A stretch of DNA of 64,000 nt from Phascolomyces articulosus. Its lineage: Eukaryota > Mucoromycota > Mucoromycetes > Mucorales > Lichtheimiaceae. A program made the translations under genes and the position numbers. Positions 10,955 to 24,002 of the stretch are shown here, piece after piece. The stretch covers positions 1 through 64,000 of the forward strand of contig JAIXMP010000062.1 in NCBI GenBank assembly GCA_025677815.1, read 5' to 3'. How positions within the stretch are numbered: the first letter of the stretch is position 1; every line of letters starts with the position of its first letter. The notes under the pieces are model-generated. The model was not told where the DNA came from. It saw nothing but the letters and a program-made list of their open reading frames with translations, and did no database searches.

Positions 10955-13900
10955 ATGCCAAATCCCATTTCTGAAGGCGCGGCGTTATATCTTTCTCGCC
11001 ATCATGACGGACGAACAAGTGACGCGTCAACAACTCATCGTGGTGCCATTACTGATTCTTCAGGGCAACAACGAAATAGTGGACTAGGTGTTAGTATTGA
11101 TACAAAAAGTCACTGGAAAAACGTTCTGAATCGTTTATCAGTATCAGGCTCCACGGATCAACAACAACAACAACAGGAAAGTTCAGACAATAGCTCAGAT
11201 GATGATGATACTTTTCATCTATTACCTGGACGACGCCACCATCGTCATCATCGACACCATCATATTAGTTGGCCATATCATCGACGTCCTCAACATCATC
11301 ATCAACAACAACAACAACCAGAAGCTGGTCGATCCGCAGACGCTATTGCATCAACTGAAAGTGATGAACGCCCTCAACAGTCAAGACAAGATACGGCACC
11401 TTCTTATATTTTGGATGATGAAGATGAAGATCAATTACCTTATTTAAGTGACCTGAAGCATACTTCTGAAGAACAAGTGCAACAGCACGAAGTAGAAAAT
11501 TTTTTTGCACATCCGTTTAAACGAGATGAAGAACCAGAACCGATCCAATTGCCTTATGTCGCACCAAAGACACGATTGACACGCATTTCTCCTCTGGAAC
11601 CACAAGCAGGTCCTTCTATTGTTGCTGCAGCACCAACATTAGAAGTCGAAAATGGCGAACAAACACCAGTGACAGAAGAAGCAGGTAACGGAGGAGCACG
11701 ATGGGGAAAAACAGTCGATAAGATTAAAATGATTACAAACATGCAAACACTGCCTGAACAAAGTGGTCGAGATGTATATATGACACCCAATGTCAAAACA
11801 TCTTTGGCACCCTTTTATCCACCTATATTTGAAGCATCATTTATTGCTTTATCACGCGATGAATATGGCCGAAAATTGGTAATGCATTTTATTTCTGTAA
11901 TTTTAATTGCTATTTTACATCATCATTTCTAACTGCTGCTTTTTTTTAAATTATAATAACAACTAATCGTAGCCACCTATTCTACTATCTATGATCTCTG
12001 TAAGTAATACCTTTACATCATTGAACAAAATAAATAATGATAAACTAACAAATGCATATGCATTTATAGGTTGCAGTAACAGACTCAGAATACATGAACA
12101 AAGGTAATCAATGGGTATTTCGGACCGAACTACAATATGGCGATGTCAAGTGGGTGATCCGGCGTACCATTGCTGACTTTGTTACGCTGCATTACACTTT
12201 GAAATTGAAGTCCAGTCTGTCAGACTATGTCCCTGCTCCGCCTCAGTTTCCAGACCAACTTCGAAGTTTGATCAGTTCCGCCCGAACCACCATTGGTATG
12301 GATAGAGAAGATGATGAAAACCCTGATTTTATCGAAGGCAATGAGTCAGAAGGAGAGAAAAAAGAAATTGCATTAGCACGTCGTACCGCGTTGACATGTT
12401 ATTTACGCGCTTTATTGGCCAAGTCACATATGATGGTCAGTTACGATATTTGTGAGTTCTTTGAAGTTTCTGCTGTATCCATTTTCCAGGATATGGGCTG
12501 GAAAGGAAAAGAAGGCTTCTTGGAAAACCGTATCAGGAATTCCAACCCAAACTTGTGTCATTTATGGCGTACCCATCGGTGGACCAAAGAATGGATTTTG
12601 TTACGCGATTCATATATTGCCTTTTGTGATGACATTGCCGCACCCGGACCATCGGATGTGTTATTGTTAGATAATACGTTCCAAGTACATGTCACTGAAC
12701 CCAATTACATTGGTAGCTATCATATGACATTATCTACTCTTTATCGTGAGGTCGAAATCAAGGGAAGTAGACGCGAGGTAGACGAGTGGATGGAAAGTAT
12801 TGAACGTGTTAAAAGAGATAGTCCATGGGTCAAGAATCATCGTTTTAGTTCATTTGCTCCAGTTCGAAAGAATGGTAAAGTCAAATGGTTTGTTGATGGC
12901 GAAAGTATGTATCACTGCTTTTTTTTTTTGGTTCCAAATAATATGAATGGATTATCTAACAAAGTAATCGTATTTTTGGATTAGATCATATGAATGCTGT
13001 TGCAGAAGCTATCTTGTCCGCAAAATCGGAAATTTATATTGCAGATTGGTGGTTAACACCAGAACTGGTATGTGTACTACCGTTTCTAAACATTCAGATA
13101 TCCAAAACAAAGGAAATTGTGAAGGTAGCAAAAAAAAAAAATCTTGGCAACTTAAAATCAGAATTTTCTATAGTATTTACGACGCCCACCAGAGAAGAAT
13201 CAAGAATTCCGTCTTGATCGATTATTGGAGCGCAAAGCAAAAGAAGGCGTTATGGTGTATATTGTTGTTTATAAAGAAATGTCATTAGCATTGACAATTG
13301 ATTCTGCCCATACCAAAAAATGGCTTCAAGGATTGCATCCTAATATTATCGGTACGATATAAAAAAAAACTATTTTGTACACTAAGAAATGGATCCGGGG
13401 TTGAAATTTTTTAACCTTGCATATTCATAATCATGCATTCTGATTCTAAACCCTAAAAAAAACTTTTTAATTGTTATAGTTCAACGTCATCCAGATAGAC
13501 GTGCATTTGATAATAATAGTTCTATCTTTTTCTGGTCTCACCATGAGGTAAAAAAAAAAAATCTCTTATTATACTACCAAGCATCATAATAATACCCTTT
13601 TTCCAATCCATTAGAAATTAGTTGTGGTGGATAACCGATTAGCATTTATCGGAGGTATCGATTTATGTTTCGGGTAAGTTAAAGTTGTTTATACTGTTAT
13701 TTTATTTGAAAAAAAAAACATGGAGCTAAAATTAAATAATAGTCGTTTCGACACACACGCACATCGTAATGCCGATTACCCGGCTAAAGGTCATCAATAC
13801 AAAATGTTCCCTGGGCAAGATTATTCTAGCCCGCGTGTTAAAGACTTTGCTGATGGTAAATACAACTCAAAATTAATTGAATATCGAGTACAATTAAAGC

Positions 13901-16148
13901 AATAATAATAATCATTGTTTGGGAAAACTAATTTAATTTTGTTTATCATAATAGTTGCTAATCATGATACCACTATGGTTGATCGGGAAGAAACACCTCG
14001 TATGCCATGGCATGATTTGTCTTGCGCAGTGGTATGTTTTATTTTAGTCTTCTGTGTTATACATTTTTTGGGGTTATACCTTTATATATATATTAATAAT
14101 GATGTCACTATTAGGTTGGCCCTATTGCTCGCGATGCTGCACGTCTCTTTATTCAACGATGGAATTACTTGAAAGCAAGTAAGAGTGGCCATCGTGATAT
14201 TGTACCTTTCTTAATGCCAAAGGGTGAATATGTCGCACAGCGAGATGAAAGTAACTTTGAAGGAACTTGTCGTGTTCAACTCTTACGAAGTTGTTCAAGT
14301 TGGAGTTCTGGTATTGGACGAGAGGTATGTACTACATTTATACTATTATTACAGCGTGAGCGTGAACTATATATAACAATTCATTAATTGAAATATTGTC
14401 ATATTGAATTTTTTTTAGCATTCAATCTATAACGCTTATTTAGAATCCATCATTCAAGCTAAACATTTTATCTATATTGAAAACCAATTCTTTATCAGTG
14501 CAACAGGAGAAGATAAGGTTGTAAGAAACAAGCTTGGTCAAGCTATTGTAGATCGTATCAAACGAGCCCATTACAACCATGAAAAATTCAAGGTGTATAT
14601 TTTGATCCCGTTGATTCCCGCCTTTGAGGGTGATTTGACATCTGGTGATTCAGTGGCTGCTCGGTAGGTTTTTTTTATTTAGTTATTAATAATTGGGCTG
14701 TTTCTTAATTATATTTTGTTGATAATTTTATAATAATCATGATAATTATATATTCTATAGTGGTGTTATGCATTATCAATATGTATCTATGAATCGTGGT
14801 GGTGCTTCCATTTGTGAAAAATTACGCGAAGAAGGCATTGATCCTTCTCAATACATTGGTTGGTACAGTCTTCGAAATTGGGATAAGATTGAACCTCGTA
14901 TCCCAAGAATGAGACGAAAGAGCAAAAAACGACCTCAAAAAGGTAATGCTGAAGGTAATAACTCGGAAGAAAACAATGATAACCTCAAGGTGAATGGTGG
15001 CAACGAGGATTTGGCATCCTTATCTTCAAAGTCATCTGGAGGTGAAAGTGAATATGAAGAACAAGAACAAGATGGTCGTGATCATTATGTCAGTGAATTG
15101 GTATATATTCATGATAAACTCTTAATTGTCGATGATCGAATTGTTTTGATTGGATCTGGTTAGTTTTGTTCTCTCTCTCTCTCCCTCTCTTTTTTTTTTT
15201 TTGTTTTCCTCTCCAATGTTTTGATCACGTGCTATAAATACATGTCAATCTAATCATAATCATTTTCATTTTCTTTATTTATAGCAAATATTAATGACAG
15301 GTAAATGTTTTATATACTAAATGGGTGTATAACACTAAAAGTAATATATGTCTAACCAATTATAATACATCAATTATAATAGATCATTATTGGGCAATCG
15401 AGATTCCGAAATGGCTATCTATATCGAAGATACCGAAATGATACCTTCTTACATGGATGGTAAAGAATACAAGGCTGCCAAGTTTGCTCATTCACTTCGA
15501 ATGCAATTATGGAAAGAGCATTTAGGTCTTTTGGATTTCCATGATTGGGATATATTGATGGACCAAGACGACGATGATGTCCTTCAAACCCGAGCTACTG
15601 AAGGTATTGGTTACAATACTACTGCTGCTGGTACAGGTCAAGGTTGCCAAAATCAAGTACCAGGAGAAGATAGTGATATCACCCTTGTGAATAACAATGA
15701 AAGTGATGTGATTCGTGATTGTGAACGACATGAAGTAGCACGTATTATTGATCGTGTATCAAGAACACGAAGTATTTTTGATAAATTCCGTCATCATCAA
15801 AATCACGAGCATTTGAAAGAAGCACAGGCTTTGGATCCATTAGCTGATCGTTGTTATTATAATATTTGGCGTAAAACTGCAAACACCAATACACTTATTT
15901 ATCGTGAACTTTTCCGCTGTGTACCTGATGATACCGTTCGTACATTTGATGAACATCGTAAATTTGTACCAGATGCCAATAAGGTTCCTTATGGTCATAT
16001 AGCAGATCCAGAAAGACCAGCAGAAGATATTCAACAAAAATTGGATGGTGTTCGTGGTCATTTGGTCGAGTTCCCTGTTGATTATTTAAAGGATGAGACG
16101 TTACTAAATACAATTGAATCGATGGCCCCTATGGTTATCTTTACTTAG
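10955..16148 (+). CDS. Phospholipase D with PX and PH domains (PLD1/Spo14 type)
   Basis: Fourteen exons: 10955-11878, 11973-11999, 12070-12904, 12985-13067, 13174-13351, 13480-13547, 13615-13673, 13743-13855, 13955-14031, 14115-14324, 14419-14663, 14761-15158, 15285-15300, 15383-16148 (1332 aa); every phase fits. It hydrolyses phosphatidylcholine to phosphatidic acid and choline. The first 300 residues are disordered with Gln and His/Arg runs. A PX domain follows (exons 2-3), then a PH domain (LWRTHRWTKEWILLRDSYIA). HKD motif 1 is H704-x-K706-x4-D711 in HHEKLVVVDNRLAFIGG; HKD motif 2 is H1057-x-K1059-x4-D1064 in IHDKLLIVDDRIVLIGSAN, so both catalytic halves are intact. An acidic, Ser-rich insert (about 965-1045) precedes motif 2. 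Exon 13 is a 16-nt microexon needed to complete IGSANINDR. PX/PH imply phosphoinositide-guided membrane binding. Confidence 0.93.
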
Positions 16149-16475
16149 ATAAACTTGTCTCTATTTTTTTTTGCTTCTTTATTTTTCTTTAAACGCATCA
16201 TATTTATCTTTTTGTTTCTTTTACTTTAGCTACTTACATCTTATACATATATATATATATATATTCATATTTTATATACCATTTATTAAACATATCATAA
16301 CATATCTTCTTCTCTCTTGTTAAAATGCAAATATGACACTAAATATGTTGTAGCTTATTTTTTTTTTAGTATGAGATGATGTTTTGGTCACTGTTAAATT
16401 AGAATGCTAATTATTATTTTTTTTTTTCGGGAGACGAAAGTTACGTTTTTGTTCTGTATCCATATTATTTTTTCA
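16149..16475. other. Intergenic between PLD and Hsp70-like genes
   Basis: T-rich, with a (TA)n run near 16246-16263. It must hold the PLD terminator and the promoter of the Hsp70-like gene. No further element could be identified. Confidence 0.4.
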
Positions 16476-18919
16476 ATGCATAGTCGTGAGTATTATTATA
16501 TTTTTTTCTTTTTATACATGAATCTATTTTAATATGTTAATTGATCTTCAATAAATACATCAAACAAAAAAGCCTCAACATCTCATCTTCAACGACGATT
16601 AACATATCGAGAAGCTGGAGAGCCAATCGCTCGAAAATACCCGGTCACTGTTGCCATTGATTTTGGTATGTTTTTTTTTTTTTTATCCATCTTTCTGTCA
16701 TGGTAAAAAAAAAAAGCCTTGAAAACTAACGCCATTTTTTTTTTCAGGAACCACTTATTCGGTATGAAAAATAATGTCTCTACTTTTGTCCCAAGTTATT
16801 GTAATATAACCCAATTTTTTTTCCTTATTATGAATAAATTTAGGGTTGTAGTTATAAGTTTGAAGATGATGATGAAATATACGATGTGGTCAAGTGGCCA
16901 AAACATTTTGGATTTTATGCAAAAGTACCTAGTTTACTCTATTATAAAGGTCGCGCAAAACGTCTTGTGGATTGGGGTGATGGTGCTCGAAGATTAGCTC
17001 TTCAGGTAATATCGATAATAAAACTTTTGGAACGAAAAAGAAGAAAAAAAAATCATGATTTATAAATGGGTTAATGTATTGACAGTTTTTTTTTTCTCCA
17101 CATATCATTAGCCAGGACAGGAAGGTTATTTAATCCGTCAATTTAAATTATGGCTTGCTAAAGATACAACATCTTCGCCACCTCCATCCCTATTGGATGG
17201 TCAAGAGCCAGTTGATGCAATTGCAGATTATTTAAGGTTATTTCATGAATCTGTGGTGGAACAAATGATGCGAACGGGGGCCGGACGTTATTCGCTCGAC
17301 CAATTTGGTTATGTATGTACCAGATAAAATCTTTGAAAATTTGATAGTCATTGACAGTTTAAATTTTTTTTTTATAAAAAAAATCAATGAATCCACATAT
17401 CAATAGTGCTTGACAGTTCCAGCAATATGGGATGATACAGCTAAAGCAGCTATGCGAGAAGCTATGATACAAGCAGATATTATTCGAGCAGATGATCCAC
17501 CTGAGCGATTGGTATTGGTTGGTGAACCTGAAGCTGCAGCAATGTATTGTGAAAAACAATGTGAAAGTTGGAACAATATGAAAGATCAAGATACGTTTAT
17601 GATTGTTGATGCAGGTGGTGGTACCGTTGATATTATTATATAGTGCGTATACAATTAAATTGAATTAAGTGAAGGAGGGGTATCACATGAAAGTATATTT
17701 TATTAAATAACTTTGGGGGTGTGTTTTCAATCAATTTATAGCCAACTAGAAATATCTGGAGAAACACGATCATTGAAAGAAATAACACGAGGATGTGGTG
17801 GAACATGTGGTAGTGCATACATCGACAATAATATGAGACAATGGCTTTTGAACCGATTGGGAGACCATGCAGAACTTGTTTCTACCTGTACATTGGAAAA
17901 TGTAATGGAAACATTTACGGAAAAAATCAAGGTAAAATATAACATCTTCTCCTCTTTTTTAATATTAATAGTAAAAATGACCCATTGGGTTCATGTTAAC
18001 CAATATGAATATAAATTAGCCATACTTTTGTGGTGAGGGTGATCAATATCTTACAGTACCAGCTGTAATGTTACAAGTACGGGAACATATAGATGACCTC
18101 ATTGATGACGATGGAAATATTCGACTCTCTACAGAAGAGCTGAATGAAAAAGTGTATATTCCTGTATTTGATCAAGTCATGGCACTTATTAAAGAACAAC
18201 TCGATCAAGTTCCAAAAGTGAATGCACTTTACTTAGTGGGTGGATTTGGGTGTTCTGAATATCTATATACAGCAGTGAAAGAAAATTTTGATTCTCGGAT
18301 ACCCACTATTGCAATGGCGCCAAGAGGTGATGTGGCTGTTGCACGAGGTGCCATATACCATATTAGCCAACCTTCATTTATTGCTACAAGGGTTTTGCGT
18401 AATACCTATGGACTTATGACTCGTATGGCATTTCAAGAAGGTCTTGATCCTGAAGAGAGTGCCATTGTTACAAGTGATGGGGTTAAGCGATGTGCAACAC
18501 GTTTTGATGTGATGGCTTTTAAAGGACAATCGATTCAGGTCAATCAAAAGATCAGTCGTCATTTTTGGGTTAAATATCCTCGACATACCGAAGGTAAAGA
18601 TCTTAATCAGATAAATTAGCGTAATAACTTATCATGAAAAAAAAAAAGAAAAGCTGAAATTTCAATATTATTCTTTGTTATCATATTAGCCGATCTATAC
18701 GTGTATGATGGTGACGCACCCATTCCACGTCAAATAACAGATCCAGGAGTACGAAAAATGGCCGATTTCCCTATCCGAATGCTACCATTGGATGGATATA
18801 CACAGGGTGATCCAGTAGATATTAGGATAGATTTTATGTTTGGATTATCCGAGTTAAAGATTCATGTGTTTATTGCGGGGAGACAAGTAGAATTTGTTAC
18901 TACATTTGAGAATGAATAG
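16476..18919 (+). CDS. Hsp70-superfamily ATPase, HSPA12-like
   Basis: Nine exons: 16476-16485, 16573-16665, 16748-16761, 16844-17005, 17112-17312, 17407-17642, 17742-17931, 18020-18593, 18690-18919 (569 aa). The phosphate-1 loop AIDFGTTYSGCSY is split over exons 2-4, including a 14-nt exon. Phosphate-2 is IVDAGGGTVDI and the adenosine motif is YLVGGFGCSEYL, so the actin/Hsp70 nucleotide fold is complete. The protein lacks a canonical substrate-binding domain and EEVD end; length and motif spacing resemble HSPA12A/B-like proteins, which are expanded in many fungi. The start is inferred: exon 2 has no upstream ATG in frame, whereas a 10-nt exon (ATG at 16476 with donor GTGAGT) restores the frame. 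One donor (exon 6) is GTGCGT. Client and pathway are unknown. Confidence 0.85.
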
Positions 18920-19221
18920 CACCAAATTTACGTATTATACAGTCATTTATGTTTTTATACTTTTTTTTTTTTTTTTTTTTTTTTTACATTCTTGTTGGTT
19001 GCGATTAATTACAGCTTCTAGAGATAGAACATATGATAATACAATTTCAGTATTTCTGGTACTATGTAGCAAAAAGTCTTGTGTATTTTTATTATATATC
19101 TGGTTTTACATCTTATATACTTTATTTATAAGTTGTAATTTTTATATAATTTTATTTACCAAATGCATAGTAATATATATATACATCATAAAAGAAGAAG
19201 AAAAACATAAAAAAAAGAGGT
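18920..19221. other. Convergent intergenic region with poly-T run
   Basis: Lies between the 3' ends of the Hsp70-like and reticulon-like genes. It contains an uninterrupted T run at about 18961-18985 and A-rich sequence near 19200. Both transcripts must terminate here; no gene seen. Confidence 0.4.
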
Positions 19222-20498
19222 TTATTCTTCTTTTTTGATAGCTGCAGATGTGTTTGCCATGGAATTTTTGGCATCTGTACCACTTGTTCCAACTCTGGCA
19301 AAATAAGCTCTTGTCTTGGCATAAGCATTTCCCATATTTTCTTTGGCAAATTCTTGACAATTATTCATTTGTTCCTTCATAAGTGCTTCACCTTGCATCA
19401 AATGAGAATCAACAATTCCCTTATTGGACATATACAAACGTGGGAAAATAAATGCAGAAATCACGAAAATAAGAATAATCGTGCGACTAGATAAATGAGC
19501 AGAAATGGCCCATGTTACATAAAAGATACCAAACCACTAAATTATAAAGTATATTAGTTATTCAACAATGGTAGGAAAAAATTAAATCGTGATCATTTTT
19601 TTTTTTTTGGAAACGAGATAGTTTTACCTTGACACTAGTCATGGTATCTTCGATAAAAACAATACGAGCTAATGCACGAATCAAAGTTTCAGCAACATCA
19701 ACAAACAAGGAGCTATAGTGATGGACCAACCGTTTGTCAACTGTGGTTAATTGTTCCTTGTTACTAATAACACCTCTGTATATATACATTAATATTTGTT
19801 AAAGTTACTTTCCTAATATATATATATATATATATGTCTGTATGTAAGTAGTATATTGATGTATATTTACCGATAAGGATGAATAGTTTCACTACTTTCA
19901 GAAAACACCTTTTGAGTCTGGATTATAAATGTAACATAGACAAGATTTAATCCAATTGCTACGGTAAACAAAGCAGCACCCAATTGGAGCAATGAATAGG
20001 ATCGAGTCAACAAAATTGATCCAACAATCAACACCAGTGTGGCTGCGGAACGAACAGGTTTGTTCCATTGCAATAAATCGTATATATCACGTTCAATACG
20101 ACGCGTAACATCATTTCGTTGCATATCTAATATTTTTTTTTCGATGAGTTATTCTTTTTTTCCTTTTCTATTTTATAAAGTTACAATAAAAGTTTATTAC
20201 CAAGACTATCCATACCCACAAGATCATTTTGTTCAATAGTTGAATCGTTTGTTGCAGTACTTGTAGTTTTTATAGTGTTATCCATAGTTGATGTTGTTGT
20301 ATCGTTTATATCAGTTTTACCAAGACCTGCAGAATCATGTTTTTTGGCTGTATTATGACTAAAAGGTTTTGCTGTTCGTACACTAGTAGGTTCATCAATC
20401 ATATTTTTATCATTCAAATCAGCAAGAACTTCGGATTTTCTTTTCGTAAGATGTTCTTCGGGTGGAGTAACAGGACGACGAGTATAATCAGTATCCAT
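19222..20498 (-). CDS. Reticulon-domain ER membrane protein
   Basis: Four exons on the minus strand: 20498-20201, 20126-19871, 19775-19628, 19536-19222 (338 aa). Residues 1-100 are polar, Thr/Asp/Asn-rich and disordered. The rest is a reticulon homology domain that starts DIYDLLQWNKPVRSAATLVL. It has one long hydrophobic hairpin (LVLIVGSILLTRS, AALFTVAIGLNLVYVTFI), a loop of about 70 residues, and a second hairpin (WFGIFYVTWAISAHLSS, ILIFVISAFIFPRLY). Reticulons wedge into and curve tubular ER membrane; Rtn1/Rtn2 are the yeast relatives. The C-terminal tail is polar and ends KKEE. Every splice phase is consistent. Its start lies 213 bp downstream of the ZIP transporter stop, on the same strand. 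Confidence 0.82.
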
Positions 20499-20710
20499 TT
20501 TTTCTTTTTTTTTATTATTCTAGTATAGAAGTAAAAAAAAAAAGCAAAGCGAAAAAATATCGAAGAGGGGGGGGGAATTGATAAAAACGATTTTTTTTAA
20601 TGCAAGGGTTTTAAGAAGAAATATACAAATAAGGATGATGAAATGATTATATAAATGTAAAATTGAAGATATACAAGGGAGGGGGAAGGAGGATAGTATT
20701 TTTTTTTTGA

Positions 20711-22204
20711 CTAGACCCAAACACCAATGACAGCCATGACAGCTGCACCAGTGTACATGAACGTAAAACAACCAAATTGTGTTGATTTTCTCATCTTTTT
20801 AAATCGATCATCAAAAATCATTTCACTTGCCAATAGATTGACCAAACCGACATATATCAAAATGCCAGATGATATGGCATCAAATATTCCTTGGGCTAAT
20901 AATGCAGCAGCAGAATTTTCATTATAAGAGGATGAAATACCCACACCTATTGCTGTACCCACGGGTGTTGTACATGCGAAAAATGATGCCATGCCAATCG
21001 CTTTTTTACAATTAATCATATTGACTTCGGCTATACGTGCTCCTAGTGCAAACCCTTCAAAGAATTGATGGAAACTTAAGGCAATTAACAAACCCGTGAA
21101 TTCATCTTGCCCTGTCACACCCAATGTAATACCAATAATCACTGAGTGTGTGAGAATGCCAACTTCTAAAACAACCGTACTCAGCCAACGTTTGGTGTCC
21201 ATCAATGATTCTGATTGGTGTGAAGAGGAGGTATTATGCCAATGATGATGAGCAGGACAGGTTGAAAAGTTACCACTAGCTAATTTGTCTTCTGGTGAGG
21301 GCTGTAGTGTTGCTGCTGTACGAGATCCATTCATGTAGTAATTTTCGTTTATTACTGATTCGTCTACCATGGTCATGAGTGATCGAGGTCGACCATTTTC
21401 TTCATTATCAATATCTTCATGTGTACATTGATAAGGTGGTTGAGGTGCTTTGGGAATTGTAGTTATTGCCATGTTATTGGTGATATGATAATTATTATTC
21501 ATAGGATGATGATGAATGCCTGTTGCTGTCATTGATTGACCCATGCTAATATTATGATCGTGAGAATGCGCTTGTAAGGAATCAGGATGTTGTAAACTAT
21601 CAAAACGATGTTCTAGTCGAGTGGTTGCTAAATACTCAATCAATTGCATAGCAAAAATAGAACACATGGTAAATAACATGGCAAATTCTGGATATTTTTT
21701 GTGCCAAACATCCCCAAGACATGCAGAAGTGAGTTTCTCGTTCGCTGGTTGTAACATGTGTATAAATGCTGTGGCTATAATAACGCCAACACCAAACGAT
21801 TTCCCTAAATATATATATCAATATAACTTATCGAAAACTTTTTACAATAAAAAACCAAGAATAAACATTCATACCAAATGTAACAAGTCGAGATGGAATA
21901 CCAAGGTAAGGCATAAATTTAGAAGCAATGGGTATCAAAACACCAAATCCAGCGACACCAAAAATGATAAAAATCGCGGCAATATGGATAGGTCGGTTAT
22001 ACGATGTCAACGCTTCCGCCGAGCATGTGGTATTATCATCATCGGCTGACATGAAATCATTCAATTAGAACAATAGGATATTTTGTTTTTTGTTTTTGTT
22101 TTAAAACGTAAAAGTTATTGTATAAATAGAAAAAGAAGAGTACCAAATGATGCTTGCATAAGAAAAGTGATCCATATAAAGATCTGTAAGATTTGCCGTG
22201 TCAT
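20711..22204 (-). CDS. ZIP-family zinc/iron transporter
   Basis: Three exons on the minus strand: 22204-22144, 22045-21875, 21804-20711 (441 aa). Exon 1 encodes a hydrophobic signal peptide (ILQIFIWITFLMQASFA). A short luminal segment with Cys and TM1 (IAAIFIIFGVAGFGVLIPI) follow. TM2 starts FGVGVIIATAFIHML, carrying the ZIP-type histidine. The large loop between TM3 and TM4 is His-rich (HSHDHN, GIHHHP, CPAHHHWHN) and presumably binds metal. TM4-5 include HSVIIGITLGV and SFHQFFEGFALGARI, with the expected metal-binding His and Glu residues. The family moves zinc or iron into the cytosol; plasma-membrane versus organelle location cannot be decided. The upstream region to 23084 is shared with a divergently transcribed gene. 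Confidence 0.9.
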
Positions 22205-23084
22205 TAAAAAAAAAAAAAATGAAGAAAAAAAAAATAAAGGACAAACAAACATAAGATACTAAATTGAATAATTGACCAACTTAACAATAACTAAACATTT
22301 ACCAAACTTTATCACTAGGGTCAAATTAAAAATTCTTTCACTTTAATAAATGTTAACTTTGTTCAATAAATTTTTCCGAATAAAAAAGAACAGGGGGGAG
22401 GGTAATCCGAGCAACCATCCCGGAAAAAACCAATCTTTTTCAAATGTCATCTGTTTAATCCATCAAACCATTTTCTCAGAATTGAAAAATGATCAAAATT
22501 GACTCGTTTTTGGTGATGAACAAATAAACATTGTGGTATATAATGTAAAAATAAGTCTTGTTTTTAACATTTTATATATCTGCATCCCCTAGATAAAAAA
22601 AAATATTAGTCTAGATAATAGTATTCAGTATTTTTTTTTATCTGTAAATATGTTTTACTAGAATAGCATATATATATATAATGGAGATTAGGTTTACAAG
22701 CGTGTTAAAATGCAAGTGAAAATGAATTATCTATCTATTTTTTTGATCTGGTAAGAAATAAATCCGACATCGAAAAAGAGAGAACCCACCACAATAAGAA
22801 AGGGTCTAATCTTTATAAAGTTGGAAGCATGAGCAATAAACGTCTGTAGGTGTCACAGAGCTTAATAACATTTCTCAATTAAAATGATTTATTACACATT
22901 GATTAAATAATAAAAGGGTTTTCTATATATTTTTTTTTTAATCAGAAACATAAGCAACAGAACTTTTTTTTCTCGTTTTCTTATATATATATATATAATA
23001 TATAGAGCCTTTTCTCTCACACAAACACTACTTTTTTTTAAAGCTGACAAAATACAATCAAAACATAAAAAAAAAAAAACCGGG
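22205..23084. promoter_or_regulatory. Divergent intergenic/promoter region
   Basis: 880 bp between two gene starts pointing away from each other (ZIP transporter minus, unassigned protein plus). It contains (TA)n tracts at 22667-22680 and 22982-22999; the latter lies about 90 bp before the plus-strand ATG and could serve as a TATA-like element. No binding sites were assigned. Confidence 0.4.
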
Positions 23085-24002
23085 ATGGCAACTACAACTC
23101 AATCAACAGTACCTCTTCGGAGCAATACAGATCATATTGGTTTTAATGAATTCCAACTGGATCCTCTTGATGCCAATCATACACCACCTCTTGATAAAGT
23201 AGAAGCATGTCGAACATTTATACTTTGTCTCGAACCTGTTCCAGGAACCCAACTGGAACAATCACTGAAACGTTTCCAAGACGTTTCTTATGCTAGTTGT
23301 GGACCTAACCGAGCTCACGATGCTTCATTACATATTTCAATACTTGGTAAAGTGCAACTAACACGAGGCGATCAATCACAATGGCGTACAGCAGACCGTT
23401 TACGCCAAGTGATTACACAACAAGTTCGGTTATTTAACGTGACAGCACCCATTTTTGTCGGATATCAAACAGTTTCCAAGCCCACCCGTTCACTTGCCAT
23501 GCAGGTCCATGTGGATGCAGAATATGCAAAACTAGCTCGATCTGTGCATCGTTTAATGACACCAGAACAAGGTGTCAAGTTTCAATCCATACCTCCCATG
23601 AATCGTATCTATCTTGCTTATGATATTTTACATTCGATTCCTGCTCCCACTATCTCCAAATTAAATTCTTTAGCAAAAGATATCATTGATGTCAATGATT
23701 GGGTCTTGAACGGTGAAGGGTGTTGGCAATTATCTTTATACGAAGTCATCCTTGAAAGTCGTGTCAAGGGAGTAAAGCAACAAGCAGTATTAATCGATTC
23801 ATGGCAACTCAATAAAACCGAAATAAATGCACCATCCCCTTGGTTACCAAAATCATTACGCGTAAAACTTACTGTATTATCAACTCGATGTTTCGGACCA
23901 CCACCATCATCATCATCATCATCTCCATCAACAACAGATATATCTTCAAAACCAATAACTGACACAACGACTCCTTCTATCAATAATAAGAATGAAGAAT
24001 AG
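23085..24002 (+). CDS. Conserved-looking intronless protein, function unassigned
   Basis: A single open frame of 305 aa beginning with ATG after an A-rich leader. It is the only long gene here without introns. Residues about 40-265 look like one globular domain; residues 270-305 are Ser/Thr/Pro-rich and disordered. A hydrophobic strand ending in HISILG (H83-I-S85) recalls the HxS motif of 2H phosphoesterases, and the pattern 'strand, helix, HxS' would fit. The expected second H-x-S/T is not seen; the corresponding strand may be RIYLAYDI, which lacks His. I therefore do not assign enzyme activity. No signal peptide or membrane segment. Confidence 0.75.
   Translation: MATTTQSTVPLRSNTDHIGFNEFQLDPLDANHTPPLDKVEACRTFILCLEPVPGTQLEQSLKRFQDVSYASCGPNRAHDASLHISILGKVQLTRGDQSQWRTADRLRQVITQQVRLFNVTAPIFVGYQTVSKPTRSLAMQVHVDAEYAKLARSVHRLMTPEQGVKFQSIPPMNRIYLAYDILHSIPAPTISKLNSLAKDIIDVNDWVLNGEGCWQLSLYEVILESRVKGVKQQAVLIDSWQLNKTEINAPSPWLPKSLRVKLTVLSTRCFGPPPSSSSSSPSTTDISSKPITDTTTPSINNKNEE

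Noticed and set aside
10789..10974. Plus-strand frame of Phe/Leu before the PLD gene
   Set aside because: Translation of a T-rich leader, not a protein.
15522..16113. Overlapping minus-strand frames in the last PLD exon
   Set aside because: Shadow frames of a verified coding exon.
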